Shown here in pieces: positions 6,701 to 12,834 of a DNA stretch of 12,834 nucleotides. The position numbers and the translations under genes are program-made. Origin of the DNA: Anaerolineae bacterium (GTDB lineage Bacteria; Chloroflexota; Anaerolineae; B4-G1; DUEL01). The first letter of the stretch is position 1; every line of letters begins with the position of its first letter. The stretch is from positions 1 through 12,834 of the forward strand of contig JAFGOJ010000062.1 in the NCBI GenBank assembly GCA_016926575.1. Direction: 5' to 3'. Below the pieces are notes generated by a model, which searched no databases, was not told where the DNA came from, and saw nothing but the letters and a program-made list of their open reading frames with translations.

Positions 6701-8229
6701 TGGTGGCCCCAGCTGGGGATGTGTTGGACGTCGGGGATGACGTGTGTGCGTTGGGTTTGGATCACCTGGTAGCCGACGTCGTTTTCGCCGGGGCGGAAGG
6801 TGCTGCCGATGACGTTGCCGGGATGTCGGAAGCCGCGCCCGGCGGCGATGACCAGGTTCTGGTCCTGCCGTAGGAGGATCGAGGCGCTGTCGTAGGGCAC
6901 GATCTCTTCCAGTTGTTCCAGGGCCAGGCGGAGCACCTGGTCCATTTCGAGGGTCGAGTTGACGATGCGGGCCATGCGGGCCTGGGCGGCTGCGACGCGA
7001 CGGCGCTCTTCCACCTGGGCTTGCTGGCGTTTGAACTGTTCCTGCACCCGGTTGAGCGCGACGACCAGATCGCCCACTTCGTCCAGCGAGAGGACGCGCA
7101 GCTTTTGGAAGTGGCGCTCGCCTTGGGCCAGCTCCTCCAGGCGGGTGGTGACGTAGCGCACGTCGCGGGTCAGGTCCTCGGCGATGTAGTGGTTGGTGAT
7201 GATAGCGAAGGCGAACAGGGTCACGATGACGAGCAGCGTGACGGCGAGGAAGTGGCGGATCAGCGGCGCGCGCAAGGGGTCGACGCGGTAGAGGAAAGCC
7301 AACTGCCAGCCGGCGCTCGATTGGGGGATGGGCACCAGCACCACTTCGCCGCCGGGGACTTCGATCCAGTCCTGCGCGGGGGGCGGGAGCAGGGGCGCAG
7401 CGGGCAGCATGTCGGCGAGCTGTGGCGCGACGGCGGTCACGGGCTGCCCCGCCGCGTCGAGGATGAACGCGTCGGCGTCGTCCTCGAAAGAGAGGGCGGC
7501 GACGTGGCTCGGCAGGTCGTCGGCGCTGACGTGGAACATCCACTCTTGGGTCAGATGGCTGCCCAGGGTCCGATAGTTGCTGCGTTGGCTCTCGCGGGTA
7601 TTCTGGGCCAGCACGTTATAGCTGAGGACGCTCAACAATGTGGTAGCGATGAAGGTGAAGGTCAGAATGGTGGCGAGCTGGCGGCTGCGGATGTCGAAAC
7701 GGGGGCCGCGGTCTGCGGCGATGTCGGAGGTAGCCACCAGCACGGGGGACATGATGCGGCGGGAGATGAGGGAGAGCAGGGAGGAGATGGATGCCGCGAC
7801 GATGGTGATCAGGATGGTGCCGGAGTAGTGGCGGACGAAGTCGTAGTCTTCCAGCCAGAGATTGGCGAGGACATCGGAGAGGGTGGCGATGACGAAGGTG
7901 GCGAGGACGGGGACGTATTGGAAGCGGATCGGCAGGGTGAAGGCCAGGGTGCGGGCCTGCTGGGCCAGTGCGGGGGGGATAGGCGCGCCGGTTTTCAGCG
8001 CGTCGGCGAGGCGGGCGACCGGCCTCAGGTACACGTGGGTCCAGGCCACGAGCGCCACGAGCAGGATGGGGGTGAAGATGAGGTAGTTGATCCGCTCCTG
8101 TTGCAGCGCTTCGGCCGGCAGGCGATTGACGACGGGGGTGATGAGTATTAGGAAGGTAGCCCCCAGGGCGACGGCGGCGACCAAGAGGGCCGTCATATTA
8201 CGGCGTACGTTCGACATGTTGGGTGCCAC
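3742..8229 (-). CDS. Membrane hybrid histidine kinase (5 TM-extracytoplasmic domain-TM-HAMP-3 GAF-PAS-HisKA-HATPase-REC-truncated REC)
   Basis: A 1495-residue hybrid sensor kinase. Membrane segments lie near 13-31, 47-67, 104-122, 137-156 and 187-206. An extracytoplasmic domain (about 207-323) is closed by a helix at 325-345. Then come HAMP 346-402, GAF1 419-573, a short GAF2 586-696, GAF3 709-860, PAS 886-990, and HisKA 995-1080 with His1006 in SHELRTP. HATPase is at 1123-1247 (Asn1138, DTGVG at 1180, GTGLGL at 1211-1216). Receiver 1 is at 1283-1396 (Asp1289/1290, Asp1333, Ser1363, Lys1382). Residues 1404-1486 form a second receiver-like domain with Asp1454 and Ser1484 that stops before the conserved Lys. 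The N-terminus matches no family I recognise. Start choice: GTG 8229 sits 7 nt from AGGGAG; the ATG at 8217 is the alternative, 16 nt from that site. The GTG at 8283 precedes the predicted transcript start. The gene probably leads a three-gene operon. Confidence 0.95.
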   Translation of the reverse strand: MAPNMSNVRRNMTALLVAAVALGATFLILITPVVNRLPAEALQQERINYLIFTPILLVALVAWTHVYLRPVARLADALKTGAPIPPALAQQARTLAFTLPIRFQYVPVLATFVIATLSDVLANLWLEDYDFVRHYSGTILITIVAASISSLLSLISRRIMSPVLVATSDIAADRGPRFDIRSRQLATILTFTFIATTLLSVLSYNVLAQNTRESQRSNYRTLGSHLTQEWMFHVSADDLPSHVAALSFEDDADAFILDAAGQPVTAVAPQLADMLPAAPLLPPPAQDWIEVPGGEVVLVPIPQSSAGWQLAFLYRVDPLRAPLIRHFLAVTLLVIVTLFAFAIITNHYIAEDLTRDVRYVTTRLEELAQGERHFQKLRVLSLDEVGDLVVALNRVQEQFKRQQAQVEERRRVAAAQARMARIVNSTLEMDQVLRLALEQLEEIVPYDSASILLRQDQNLVIAAGRGFRHPGNVIGSTFRPGENDVGYQVIQTQRTHVIPDVQHIPSWGHHRTDIEGVDTIRAWIGAPLVVQGQSLGLLALDKYTPNVYSEADGEKVGAFASQIATAVYNARLYQEAQAAADRLALLHEISQHISTLLNVDTLLREVAERVKAVFDLQMVSINLLDPETETLALAARAGQPGDARSELAIPLSTGGRVVGAFNLESDQANAFDEDAVRLMTALAQQLAAGLENARLFQDAHRHAARLQFVHEVSQTISSILTIDELLAAVINAITFTFGYTHVVIFLRDEESNVFLVGAQKGYPPKQIMSLSIHADGQGIVAAAARQREVLVIHDVRQDPRYVEALPNVRSELAVPLQVGDRVVGVLNLESTALHAFDEDDVRLITALGQQLSVALENVRHFERARAHALEMEVMAANLAEEKSKLDAILNNVTAGLLVTDPHTHVLLVNPAFEEMFGRPASTLVGRALSQAVAEATLHRLVDDALADPNVAVMADIPMPDGRTLKASSTTIQEQGRIIGVVTVLRDVTHEKEVDRMKTEFISTVSHELRTPLTSVMGFAKLIRRSFDRIILPTLPADRNVHKAAQRIGNNLDIIIAEGERLTRLINDVLDVAKIEAGKIEWHDRPFDLLALLQQARESVAALASAKGLPVHIRAVDSLPTITADPDRILQILTNLISNAIKFTDAGEIVVSARALAAGEKIHRWYAPPQGSGGVVISVSDTGVGISEEETPRLFQRFQQLASDALTTKPKGTGLGLVICREIVTHYGGDIWVDSTPGAGSTFHFTLPIAPLAEPVQPVPPVISEIRRRVTGTLPPADSQGRTAQVLIADDEPHIRFLLAQELNEAGYHTIEASNGNEAIALARRHRPDVILLDVMMPELSGFDVTRVLKSDPDTAAIPILILSIIEDRNHGLTLGADAYLTKPVALGDLLNTIAALLSQGYAARTAVVAVKDRSAIETITAALRDQGFTVVEAYDPRGAIATAHALKPDLVILDEVVSSLNDAEVIKALRFQNSSSRSTIVVISGEQLAPDSAQE

Positions 8230-8233
8230 GCGG

Positions 8234-8242
8234 CCTCTCCCT
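8234..8242 (-). promoter_or_regulatory. Ribosome binding site of the six-TM hybrid kinase gene
   Basis: AGGGAGAGG on the minus strand. Counting from AGGGAG, the GTG at 8229-8227 follows after 7 nt. The ATG at 8217-8215 is 16 nt from the end of the motif, which is long for a Shine-Dalgarno sequence. The site therefore favours the GTG start, giving a protein 4 residues longer. The two choices differ only in VAPN before the first Met. Confidence 0.65.
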
Positions 8243-8258
8243 TTGCTGCGGTGGGTTC

Positions 8259-8277
8259 GATCTGCGGTGGACAGATC
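8259..8277 (-). promoter_or_regulatory. Inverted repeat at the predicted transcript 5' end
   Basis: GATCTG (8277-8272 on the minus strand) is followed by a 7-nt loop and CAGATC (8264-8259), a perfect 6-bp inverted repeat. It begins within one or two bases of the transcription start predicted from the promoter at 8286-8314. It could be a 5'-terminal mRNA stem-loop or a repressor operator covering the start site. Six base pairs of mixed composition are modest evidence on their own; the position makes it notable. Confidence 0.4.
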
Positions 8278-8285
8278 CAACACTC

Positions 8286-8314
8286 AGTATATTCTAAGTC
8301 GGCCTGGAAGTCAA
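8286..8314 (-). promoter_or_regulatory. Near-consensus sigma70-type promoter for the three-gene operon
   Basis: On the minus strand TTGACT (8314-8309) is followed by a 17-bp spacer and TATACT (8291-8286), matching 10 of 12 consensus bases at the optimal spacing. The expected start of transcription is near 8279, giving a leader of about 50 nt before the GTG at 8229. It is the only such pair I found in the gap and points at the kinase genes to the left. Its position argues against translation starting at the GTG at 8283. No A/T-rich UP element is seen upstream of the -35. Confidence 0.7.
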
Positions 8315-8358
8315 CGTGTGGAATGTGGGGGGCATTTGCTCCCTGGGGCAGCGAAAAT

Positions 8359-8420
8359 GTAGGTCACGTTTCCAACGTGACCATGCCTGGTAAGGGTGTC
8401 ACGCTGCAAGCGTGACCTAC
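8359..8420. repeat. Nested palindromic element (two hairpins inside an outer inverted repeat)
   Basis: The 62-bp element has perfect 10-bp outer arms, GTAGGTCACG (8359-8368) and CGTGACCTAC (8411-8420). Inside are two perfect hairpins: GGTCACGTT/AACGTGACC with a 3-nt loop (8362-8382), and GTCACGCT/AGCGTGAC with a 3-nt loop (8398-8416). The outer pairing and the two inner hairpins exclude each other. The two stems differ by one base pair (T:A versus C:G), and pairing is preserved. On the minus strand the element is followed by ATTTTCGC, so it might terminate transcription from the kinase gene to its right. It resembles REP/BIME-type intergenic palindromes. No target-site duplication is visible. 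Confidence 0.75.
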
Positions 8421-8437
8421 GTCTTTACTCCGCGCCA

Positions 8438-8460
8438 CCGCCGGGTCACGGACCCGGCGG
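8438..8460. terminator. GC-rich hairpin downstream of the seven-PAS kinase gene, possible terminator
   Basis: CCGCCGGGTC (8438-8447) and GACCCGGCGG (8451-8460) form a perfect 10-bp stem with a 3-nt loop (ACG). It lies 58 nt past the TAA of the right-hand kinase gene in the direction of transcription. No T-run follows on either strand, so it is not a classical intrinsic terminator. It may assist termination, protect the 3' end, or belong to the same palindrome family as the neighbouring element, since it also contains GGTCACG. Confidence 0.45.
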
Positions 8461-8517
8461 GAGCACATTGTCTGGTAGTGGACAGGAACGAGCTCTTCCA
8501 CAGCCCGCTTCGGATCG

Positions 8518-11500
8518 TTACGACGGCTCTCCTTGCAGCACCTTGGAGACGACGGCGGCGAGTTGTTCTGTGTTGTGAGGTTTGAGCAGGTAGCCGCTCA
8601 AGCCTTGTGTGCACAGCTCCTTCAGCTCTCCCTCCATTGGGTGGCCCGTCAACAGGACGACCTTCAAGTGGGGGTGGGTTTCCTTGAGGGTGTGGAACAG
8701 CGCCACGCCGCCCATCACCGGCATGACCAGATCGCTCATCACCAACGCGACCCGCGGCGCGTGTTCCTCCAGCACCTCCAGCGCGTTCTGCCCGTTGGCG
8801 GCGGTCAGCACCCGGTAGTTCAGCGTCTCCAGTATATCGACCATAGCCGCGCGCACGGCCGGGTTGTCCTCTACGACCAGGATCGTTTGCCCCGCGCCCC
8901 GAGGCAGGTCCGCCTCAGCCGGGGACGCCGGCTCGGAATGCCACACAGCCAGCGCCGGCAGGTAGAGTGTGAACGTTGCGCCTTTGCCCGGCGTGCTCGT
9001 CACATCGACGTAGCCATTGTGCTGGTTCACGATTCCCCACACCTGCGCCAATCCCAGCCCCGTTCCTTCTCCGGGCGGTTTGGTCGTGAAGAACGGCTCG
9101 AAAAGATGTGGCATCACGTCGGCGGGGATGCCCGTCCCGGTATCTGCCACTGCCACGCGCACCCAATCGCCGGCCTGCATCCTGGGCAGGGGCGCGTATT
9201 TGCTTTCTTCGACCTGAACCCGCGCCAGATCGATGGACAGGCGCCCGCCCTGCGGCATCGCGTCCCGCGCGTTGACGGCCAGGTTCAGCATCACCTGCTG
9301 CATCCGCGTGGGGTCGGCGCTGACCAGGAACGTGTCGTCTTCGTAGGTCAAACCGATTTCGACGTTCTCGGGGATGGTGCGCTCCAGCAGTTTGACCTGT
9401 TCTTTGACGAACAGCAACAGGTCCATCGGGCGGCGGTCGAGCACCGTCTGGCGGCTGAATTCGAGCACCTGCTGGACCAGGTCGGCGGCGCGGTGCGTCT
9501 GCTGCGCAATCACCTGCATCCGCTCGTGGAATTTGGGGGGCAGGGTGTCGTCGTGCGCTCCCATCTGAGCGTAGAGTGAGATCACGGCGATGATGTTGTT
9601 GAAGTCGTGGGCGATGCCGGCGGACAACTGCCCCACCGCGGCCAGCCGCTCCTGCATTTCGACCCGCCGCTCCACCGACCGCTTATCCGTCACGTCGCGG
9701 ATGACGAGCACCCACTTTTCCGGCTCGGGGCCGTTCGCCACCGGCCGGGCGACGATTTCGAACGTGCGTGAGCCGGTCTGTACCTCGTGCCACAACCCGT
9801 GCGGTGGGGAGGTCAGCAGCTCTTCCAGGGGGGTGCCGCCCAGGTGTGTGATCGTTTCGGCCATGCGCGCGTTGGACAGGAGCGGCAGGACGTGCTCGGC
9901 GGCCGGGTTGGCGAGCAGCACGTCTCCTCTGGCGTTCAACACCAGCACGCCCTCCGGCACCGTCCGCATCACCTCGCGCAACTGGCGCGTCTGGTCCTGG
10001 ATTTGCGCCATCAGCTGCGCGCGTTCCGCCTCGGTCTGCACGCGTTGAGTGATGTCTTCGACGGTGCTCATAATGCCCGTGATGTGTCCCTCGGCGTCGC
10101 GCAGGGGGGCCGTCGACAGGCTGATCTCGACGAGCGAACCGTCCTTGCGCCGGCGCGTGAGCTCGACGCCGTAGAGCGATTCGCCGCGCATCACCCGTTC
10201 GCGCAACTCGCGGAATACCTCCTGGTTGTCCTCCGCAACGATGGGGTGCATACGCCCGACCGCCTGCGCTGCCGTCCAGCCGAAAATGCGCTCGGCCCCG
10301 GCGCTCCACGTCGTGACTATGCCGTCGGGCGTCAAGGAGATGATGCCCAAGGGCGAGGCCTGAATCATCGCATCCAATCGCTCCAGGCTTTCGCGCAGCG
10401 CCTCTTCCGTGCGCCGCCGCTCGGTGATGTCCCGAGCAATGCCACTGATGGCGTAACACCGCCCATCCTGGTCGAAGAGGGGGAACAGGATGGTCGTGTA
10501 GACCGACTCGCCGTTCGGCCCGGTGCTCTTGTCCTCGACCTCCAGGAGGCGTTCCGTCTCGAAGACCATTCGGATGCGGGCCATGAACGTTTCTGCCACC
10601 TCCGGCGGCAGAAGCTCGGCGAACGTTTTGCCGACGATGTGTTCGGGAGCGCCCCCCAACACCTGGGCCGCGGCCTGGTTGACCATCACGTAGCGGCCTT
10701 CTCTATCTATCATCGTGATCAGGTCGGGAGAGTGTTGTTTGATCCCTTCGAGCTGGGAGAAGGTTTGGCGCAGCGCTTGCTCTGCCTGTTTGCGGGCGGT
10801 GACGTCGGTGGTGAAGCCCTCGATGCGCATCCTCCCGTGCGCGTCGCGCGACTCCACGCGCGCGTTCATGCTCAGCCAGATCGTGCGCCCGTCGGCGGTG
10901 CGGGCTTCGTACTCGAAATTCTCCACCACTCCCTTTTCGAACAGCAGTTGGAGGAACGCCTCGCGCCTCTCGGCGTGGACGTAGAGTTGCGTGGCCAGGT
11001 CATCGTAATAGGCGAGCGCCGCTTGGGGGGTGTCGAATCCCAACATGCGCGCCATGGCGACGTTGATCGAGAGCGGTTGTCCCTGGAAGCTGGTGTAGAA
11101 AATCCCAATCGGCGCGTGCTCGAACAGGTAACGGTACTTCTGCTCGCTCTGCCGCAGTGCCTCTTCCATCTGCTTGCTCGCGGTGATGTCCAGGTGCGTG
11201 CCGCAGACGCGCAGCGGCCGGCCTTCGGCGTCGCGTTCGATCACGCGCCCCTTGTCGAGGATCCACACCCACTCGCCCGACGCGTGCCTCAGGCGGTGGG
11301 TCGTCTCGTAGATCTCCGTCTTTCCATCGAGGTGGGCGTCGAGGGCTTCTACGACGCCCGGCCGGTCGTCGGGATGGAGCAGCTTTTCCCAGGCGTCGAC
11401 GTGCGGGTCGATTTGGTCCAGCGTGTAGCCCAGCATCTCGGCCCAGCGCGCGTTGAACACGACGCTGCCGGTGCGCACGTTCCAGTCCCAGGTGCCCAGG

Positions 11501-12834
11501 TCGGCCCCGCGCAACGCCAGGTCCATGCGCTGCTCGCCCTCACGCAGCGCCGCTTCGACCTGTTTACGGTCGGTAATGTCGCGCACGACGCTAACCCAGC
11601 CGACGCGCTCGCCTGGTTCGTTCTCCAGCGGCATCACGTGGTGCTCGGAGAAAAACAGCGTGCCGTCTTTGCGCTTCATCTGGAATTCGGGCAAGTGCAG
11701 ATAGCCCTGCGCCTGAATAGCCGGGAAGAGTTGTTCCTGGAACCGGTGCAGCGCGGCCTCGTTTACGTGCAGGAAGGTGGCCGGGCGTCCTACCATCTCG
11801 TCGTGGGCGTAGCCGAAGATGCGCGTTGCCGCCGGGTTGCAGTCGACGATTAAGGCTGGGCGGTTGGCGTTCAAGATGAAGATGGCATCGCGTTGGCTGC
11901 GGAAGGTTTTTTCGAAGCGCTCTTTACTTTCGTGCAACGCCTCATCGATGCGCTTGTGGTCGGTGATGTCGACGTAGGCGGCGACGGCCCCGCGTATCCG
12001 GCCCTGCTCGTCCCGCAGGGGGACGGTGCTGCCGAAGATCGTGCGGCGCGTGCCATCCTCGAACACGATCTCCCCTTCGTGATTTCGCGTCTCTGTCCCG
12101 TATTGGCACGCCATCTGTATGGGGAGTTGCTCGATGGGCACTTCGGCGCCGTCGAAGTGCAGTTTGAACTTCGGCAGCGACTGGCCTTCATCGGGGGTCA
12201 GCGACGTGTTCTGGCCTGATTCCATGCGCAGCAGGCGGTAGGAAGCGGGGTTGCCGGTGATGTGGCGGCCTTGCGGGTCGTGCGCGATCCAGATCACCGC
12301 CGGCACGGTGTCCAGGATGGTTTCCATGTCGGCGGCGCGGGCGCGCTCGCGCGCTTCGCTCTCGCGCAGGGCCGCGTTGGCCTGCTTGCGTTCTTCGATC
12401 TCACGTTCGAGCTCGGCAGTACGGGCTGCGACCTGCTCTTCGAGGTGTTCATTTTGGAGGCGCAGCGACTCCTGGCTGGCGCACAGCTTTCGCTTGAGGT
12501 GGATGCGTTCCTCGGCCCGGCGCAGCGCGCTCTCCAGCGCTACCTGATCGATGGGCTTGGGGAGGAAATCGGACGCCCCGGCCCGCAGTGCGGCGATCAC
12601 GTCGTCCTTCTCGCCGTGCCCGGTAACGAGAATGACGTTGGCTTCGGGATCGTGGGCCCGGATTGCCTGAAGCGTCGTCAGGCCGTCCAGGCCCGGCATA
12701 CGCAGATCGAGCATAACGATGTCGGGCTGCTCATAGTGATACAGCGCCAGGCCGTCTTCTCCACCCTCGGCCGTGTGAACGACGTAGCCCGCCAGCCTCA
12801 GCGTGCGGGCGAATGTCTGCAAGACACGTGCGTC
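8518..12834 (-). CDS. Soluble hybrid histidine kinase with seven PAS domains (REC-7 PAS-HisKA-HATPase-REC), 5' end outside window
   Basis: 1438 residues are visible; the frame is open to the right edge. The first visible residues, DARVLQTFAR, fit the first helix of a receiver, so only about 10-20 residues are probably missing. The TTG at 12822 is unlikely to be the start. Domains in visible numbering: receiver 1-113 (Asp43, Thr71, Lys93); coiled coil 114-165; PAS domains at about 166-290, 302-424, 431-553, 560-682, 690-806, 812-932 and 948-1050, each ending in a D(I/V)T motif. HisKA is at 1057-1130 with His1076 in AHDFNN (the NtrB-like type). HATPase is at 1172-1294 (Asn1188, DTGTG at 1231, GEGTGLGL at 1255-1262). 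The C-terminal receiver is at 1316-1432 (Glu1322/Asp1323, Asp1368, Thr1396, Lys1418). No membrane helix is present, so it is cytoplasmic. The N-terminal receiver suggests that it is controlled by another kinase; the PAS stack may sense redox state or small ligands. Partners are unknown. Confidence 0.95.
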   Translation of the reverse strand, partial: DARVLQTFARTLRLAGYVVHTAEGGEDGLALYHYEQPDIVMLDLRMPGLDGLTTLQAIRAHDPEANVILVTGHGEKDDVIAALRAGASDFLPKPIDQVALESALRRAEERIHLKRKLCASQESLRLQNEHLEEQVAARTAELEREIEERKQANAALRESEARERARAADMETILDTVPAVIWIAHDPQGRHITGNPASYRLLRMESGQNTSLTPDEGQSLPKFKLHFDGAEVPIEQLPIQMACQYGTETRNHEGEIVFEDGTRRTIFGSTVPLRDEQGRIRGAVAAYVDITDHKRIDEALHESKERFEKTFRSQRDAIFILNANRPALIVDCNPAATRIFGYAHDEMVGRPATFLHVNEAALHRFQEQLFPAIQAQGYLHLPEFQMKRKDGTLFFSEHHVMPLENEPGERVGWVSVVRDITDRKQVEAALREGEQRMDLALRGADLGTWDWNVRTGSVVFNARWAEMLGYTLDQIDPHVDAWEKLLHPDDRPGVVEALDAHLDGKTEIYETTHRLRHASGEWVWILDKGRVIERDAEGRPLRVCGTHLDITASKQMEEALRQSEQKYRYLFEHAPIGIFYTSFQGQPLSINVAMARMLGFDTPQAALAYYDDLATQLYVHAERREAFLQLLFEKGVVENFEYEARTADGRTIWLSMNARVESRDAHGRMRIEGFTTDVTARKQAEQALRQTFSQLEGIKQHSPDLITMIDREGRYVMVNQAAAQVLGGAPEHIVGKTFAELLPPEVAETFMARIRMVFETERLLEVEDKSTGPNGESVYTTILFPLFDQDGRCYAISGIARDITERRRTEEALRESLERLDAMIQASPLGIISLTPDGIVTTWSAGAERIFGWTAAQAVGRMHPIVAEDNQEVFRELRERVMRGESLYGVELTRRRKDGSLVEISLSTAPLRDAEGHITGIMSTVEDITQRVQTEAERAQLMAQIQDQTRQLREVMRTVPEGVLVLNARGDVLLANPAAEHVLPLLSNARMAETITHLGGTPLEELLTSPPHGLWHEVQTGSRTFEIVARPVANGPEPEKWVLVIRDVTDKRSVERRVEMQERLAAVGQLSAGIAHDFNNIIAVISLYAQMGAHDDTLPPKFHERMQVIAQQTHRAADLVQQVLEFSRQTVLDRRPMDLLLFVKEQVKLLERTIPENVEIGLTYEDDTFLVSADPTRMQQVMLNLAVNARDAMPQGGRLSIDLARVQVEESKYAPLPRMQAGDWVRVAVADTGTGIPADVMPHLFEPFFTTKPPGEGTGLGLAQVWGIVNQHNGYVDVTSTPGKGATFTLYLPALAVWHSEPASPAEADLPRGAGQTILVVEDNPAVRAAMVDILETLNYRVLTAANGQNALEVLEEHAPRVALVMSDLVMPVMGGVALFHTLKETHPHLKVVLLTGHPMEGELKELCTQGLSGYLLKPHNTEQLAAVVSKVLQGEPS

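Noticed and set aside
6913..8151. Open frame of 412 codons on the plus strand opposite the N-terminal half of the six-TM kinase
   Set aside because: Gly/Asp/Glu-rich shadow of membrane and HAMP codons, without a ribosome-binding site or domain.
8230..8283. Upstream GTG at 8283 as the start of the six-TM kinase (18 extra residues)
   Set aside because: It lies at or before the predicted transcription start near 8279 and has no Shine-Dalgarno sequence; the extra residues do not look like part of the protein.
8359..8420. CRISPR array or complete MITE at the palindromes
   Set aside because: There are no regular spacers or repeated units beyond two hairpins, and no target-site duplication flanks the outer arms.
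8396..8578. Small plus-strand open frame of 60 codons in the gap
   Set aside because: It covers hairpins and the antisense end of the kinase gene and has no ribosome-binding site.
9787..11853. Open frame of 688 codons on the plus strand opposite the seven-PAS kinase
   Set aside because: Same composition effect; no recognisable motif, and the opposite strand encodes conserved PAS domains throughout.
12820..12834. TTG at 12822 as the start of the right-hand kinase
   Set aside because: The frame continues upstream to the edge, and the receiver would lose its first strand and acidic pair; the gene is most likely cut by the window edge.

Overview
The window comes from a high-GC bacterial chromosome and is almost entirely signal-transduction genes, all on the minus strand and read from right to left. 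Large multidomain hybrid kinases, stacked PAS and GAF domains, a ComP-like polytopic sensor and the N-terminus of the last gene suggest a Chloroflexota-type bacterium. That is an inference from family resemblance; no rRNA or taxonomic marker is present.

Layout in order of transcription. (A) 12834-8518 is a soluble hybrid histidine kinase, cut by the right window edge: receiver, coiled coil, seven PAS domains, NtrB-type kinase core, receiver. (Gap) 8517-8230 carries no gene. It holds a GC-rich hairpin (8438-8460), a nested double-palindrome element (8359-8420), a near-consensus sigma70-type promoter (8286-8314), a small inverted repeat at the predicted transcript start (8259-8277) and a Shine-Dalgarno sequence (8234-8242). 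(B) 8229-3742 is a membrane hybrid kinase: five N-terminal membrane segments, an extracytoplasmic domain, a sixth membrane segment, HAMP, three GAF domains, PAS, HisKA, HATPase, a complete receiver and a second receiver-like domain that is truncated. (C) 3731-372 is a membrane hybrid kinase: one membrane helix, a PDZ-like extracytoplasmic domain, a polytopic ComP-like membrane region, GAF, PAS, HisKA, HATPase and receiver. (D) 375-1 is the first 125 codons of a further gene that runs off the left edge, probably another GAF-containing signalling protein.

B, C and D look like one operon driven by the promoter at 8286-8314. B and C are separated by 10 nt, with the ribosome-binding site of C overlapping the stop codon of B. 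C and D overlap by ATGA. The kinase cores of B and C are close paralogues, similar even at the DNA level, joined to unrelated sensors. A lies upstream in the same direction and has a different kinase subtype. No DNA-binding output domain is visible, so the final output of this phosphorylation network must lie in D or outside the window.

The window does not show a clearly new type of system. The points most worth checking are the ComP-like PDZ sensor on a HisKA hybrid kinase (C), the nested palindromes with a compensatory base-pair change, the shortened receiver at the end of B and the identity of D.
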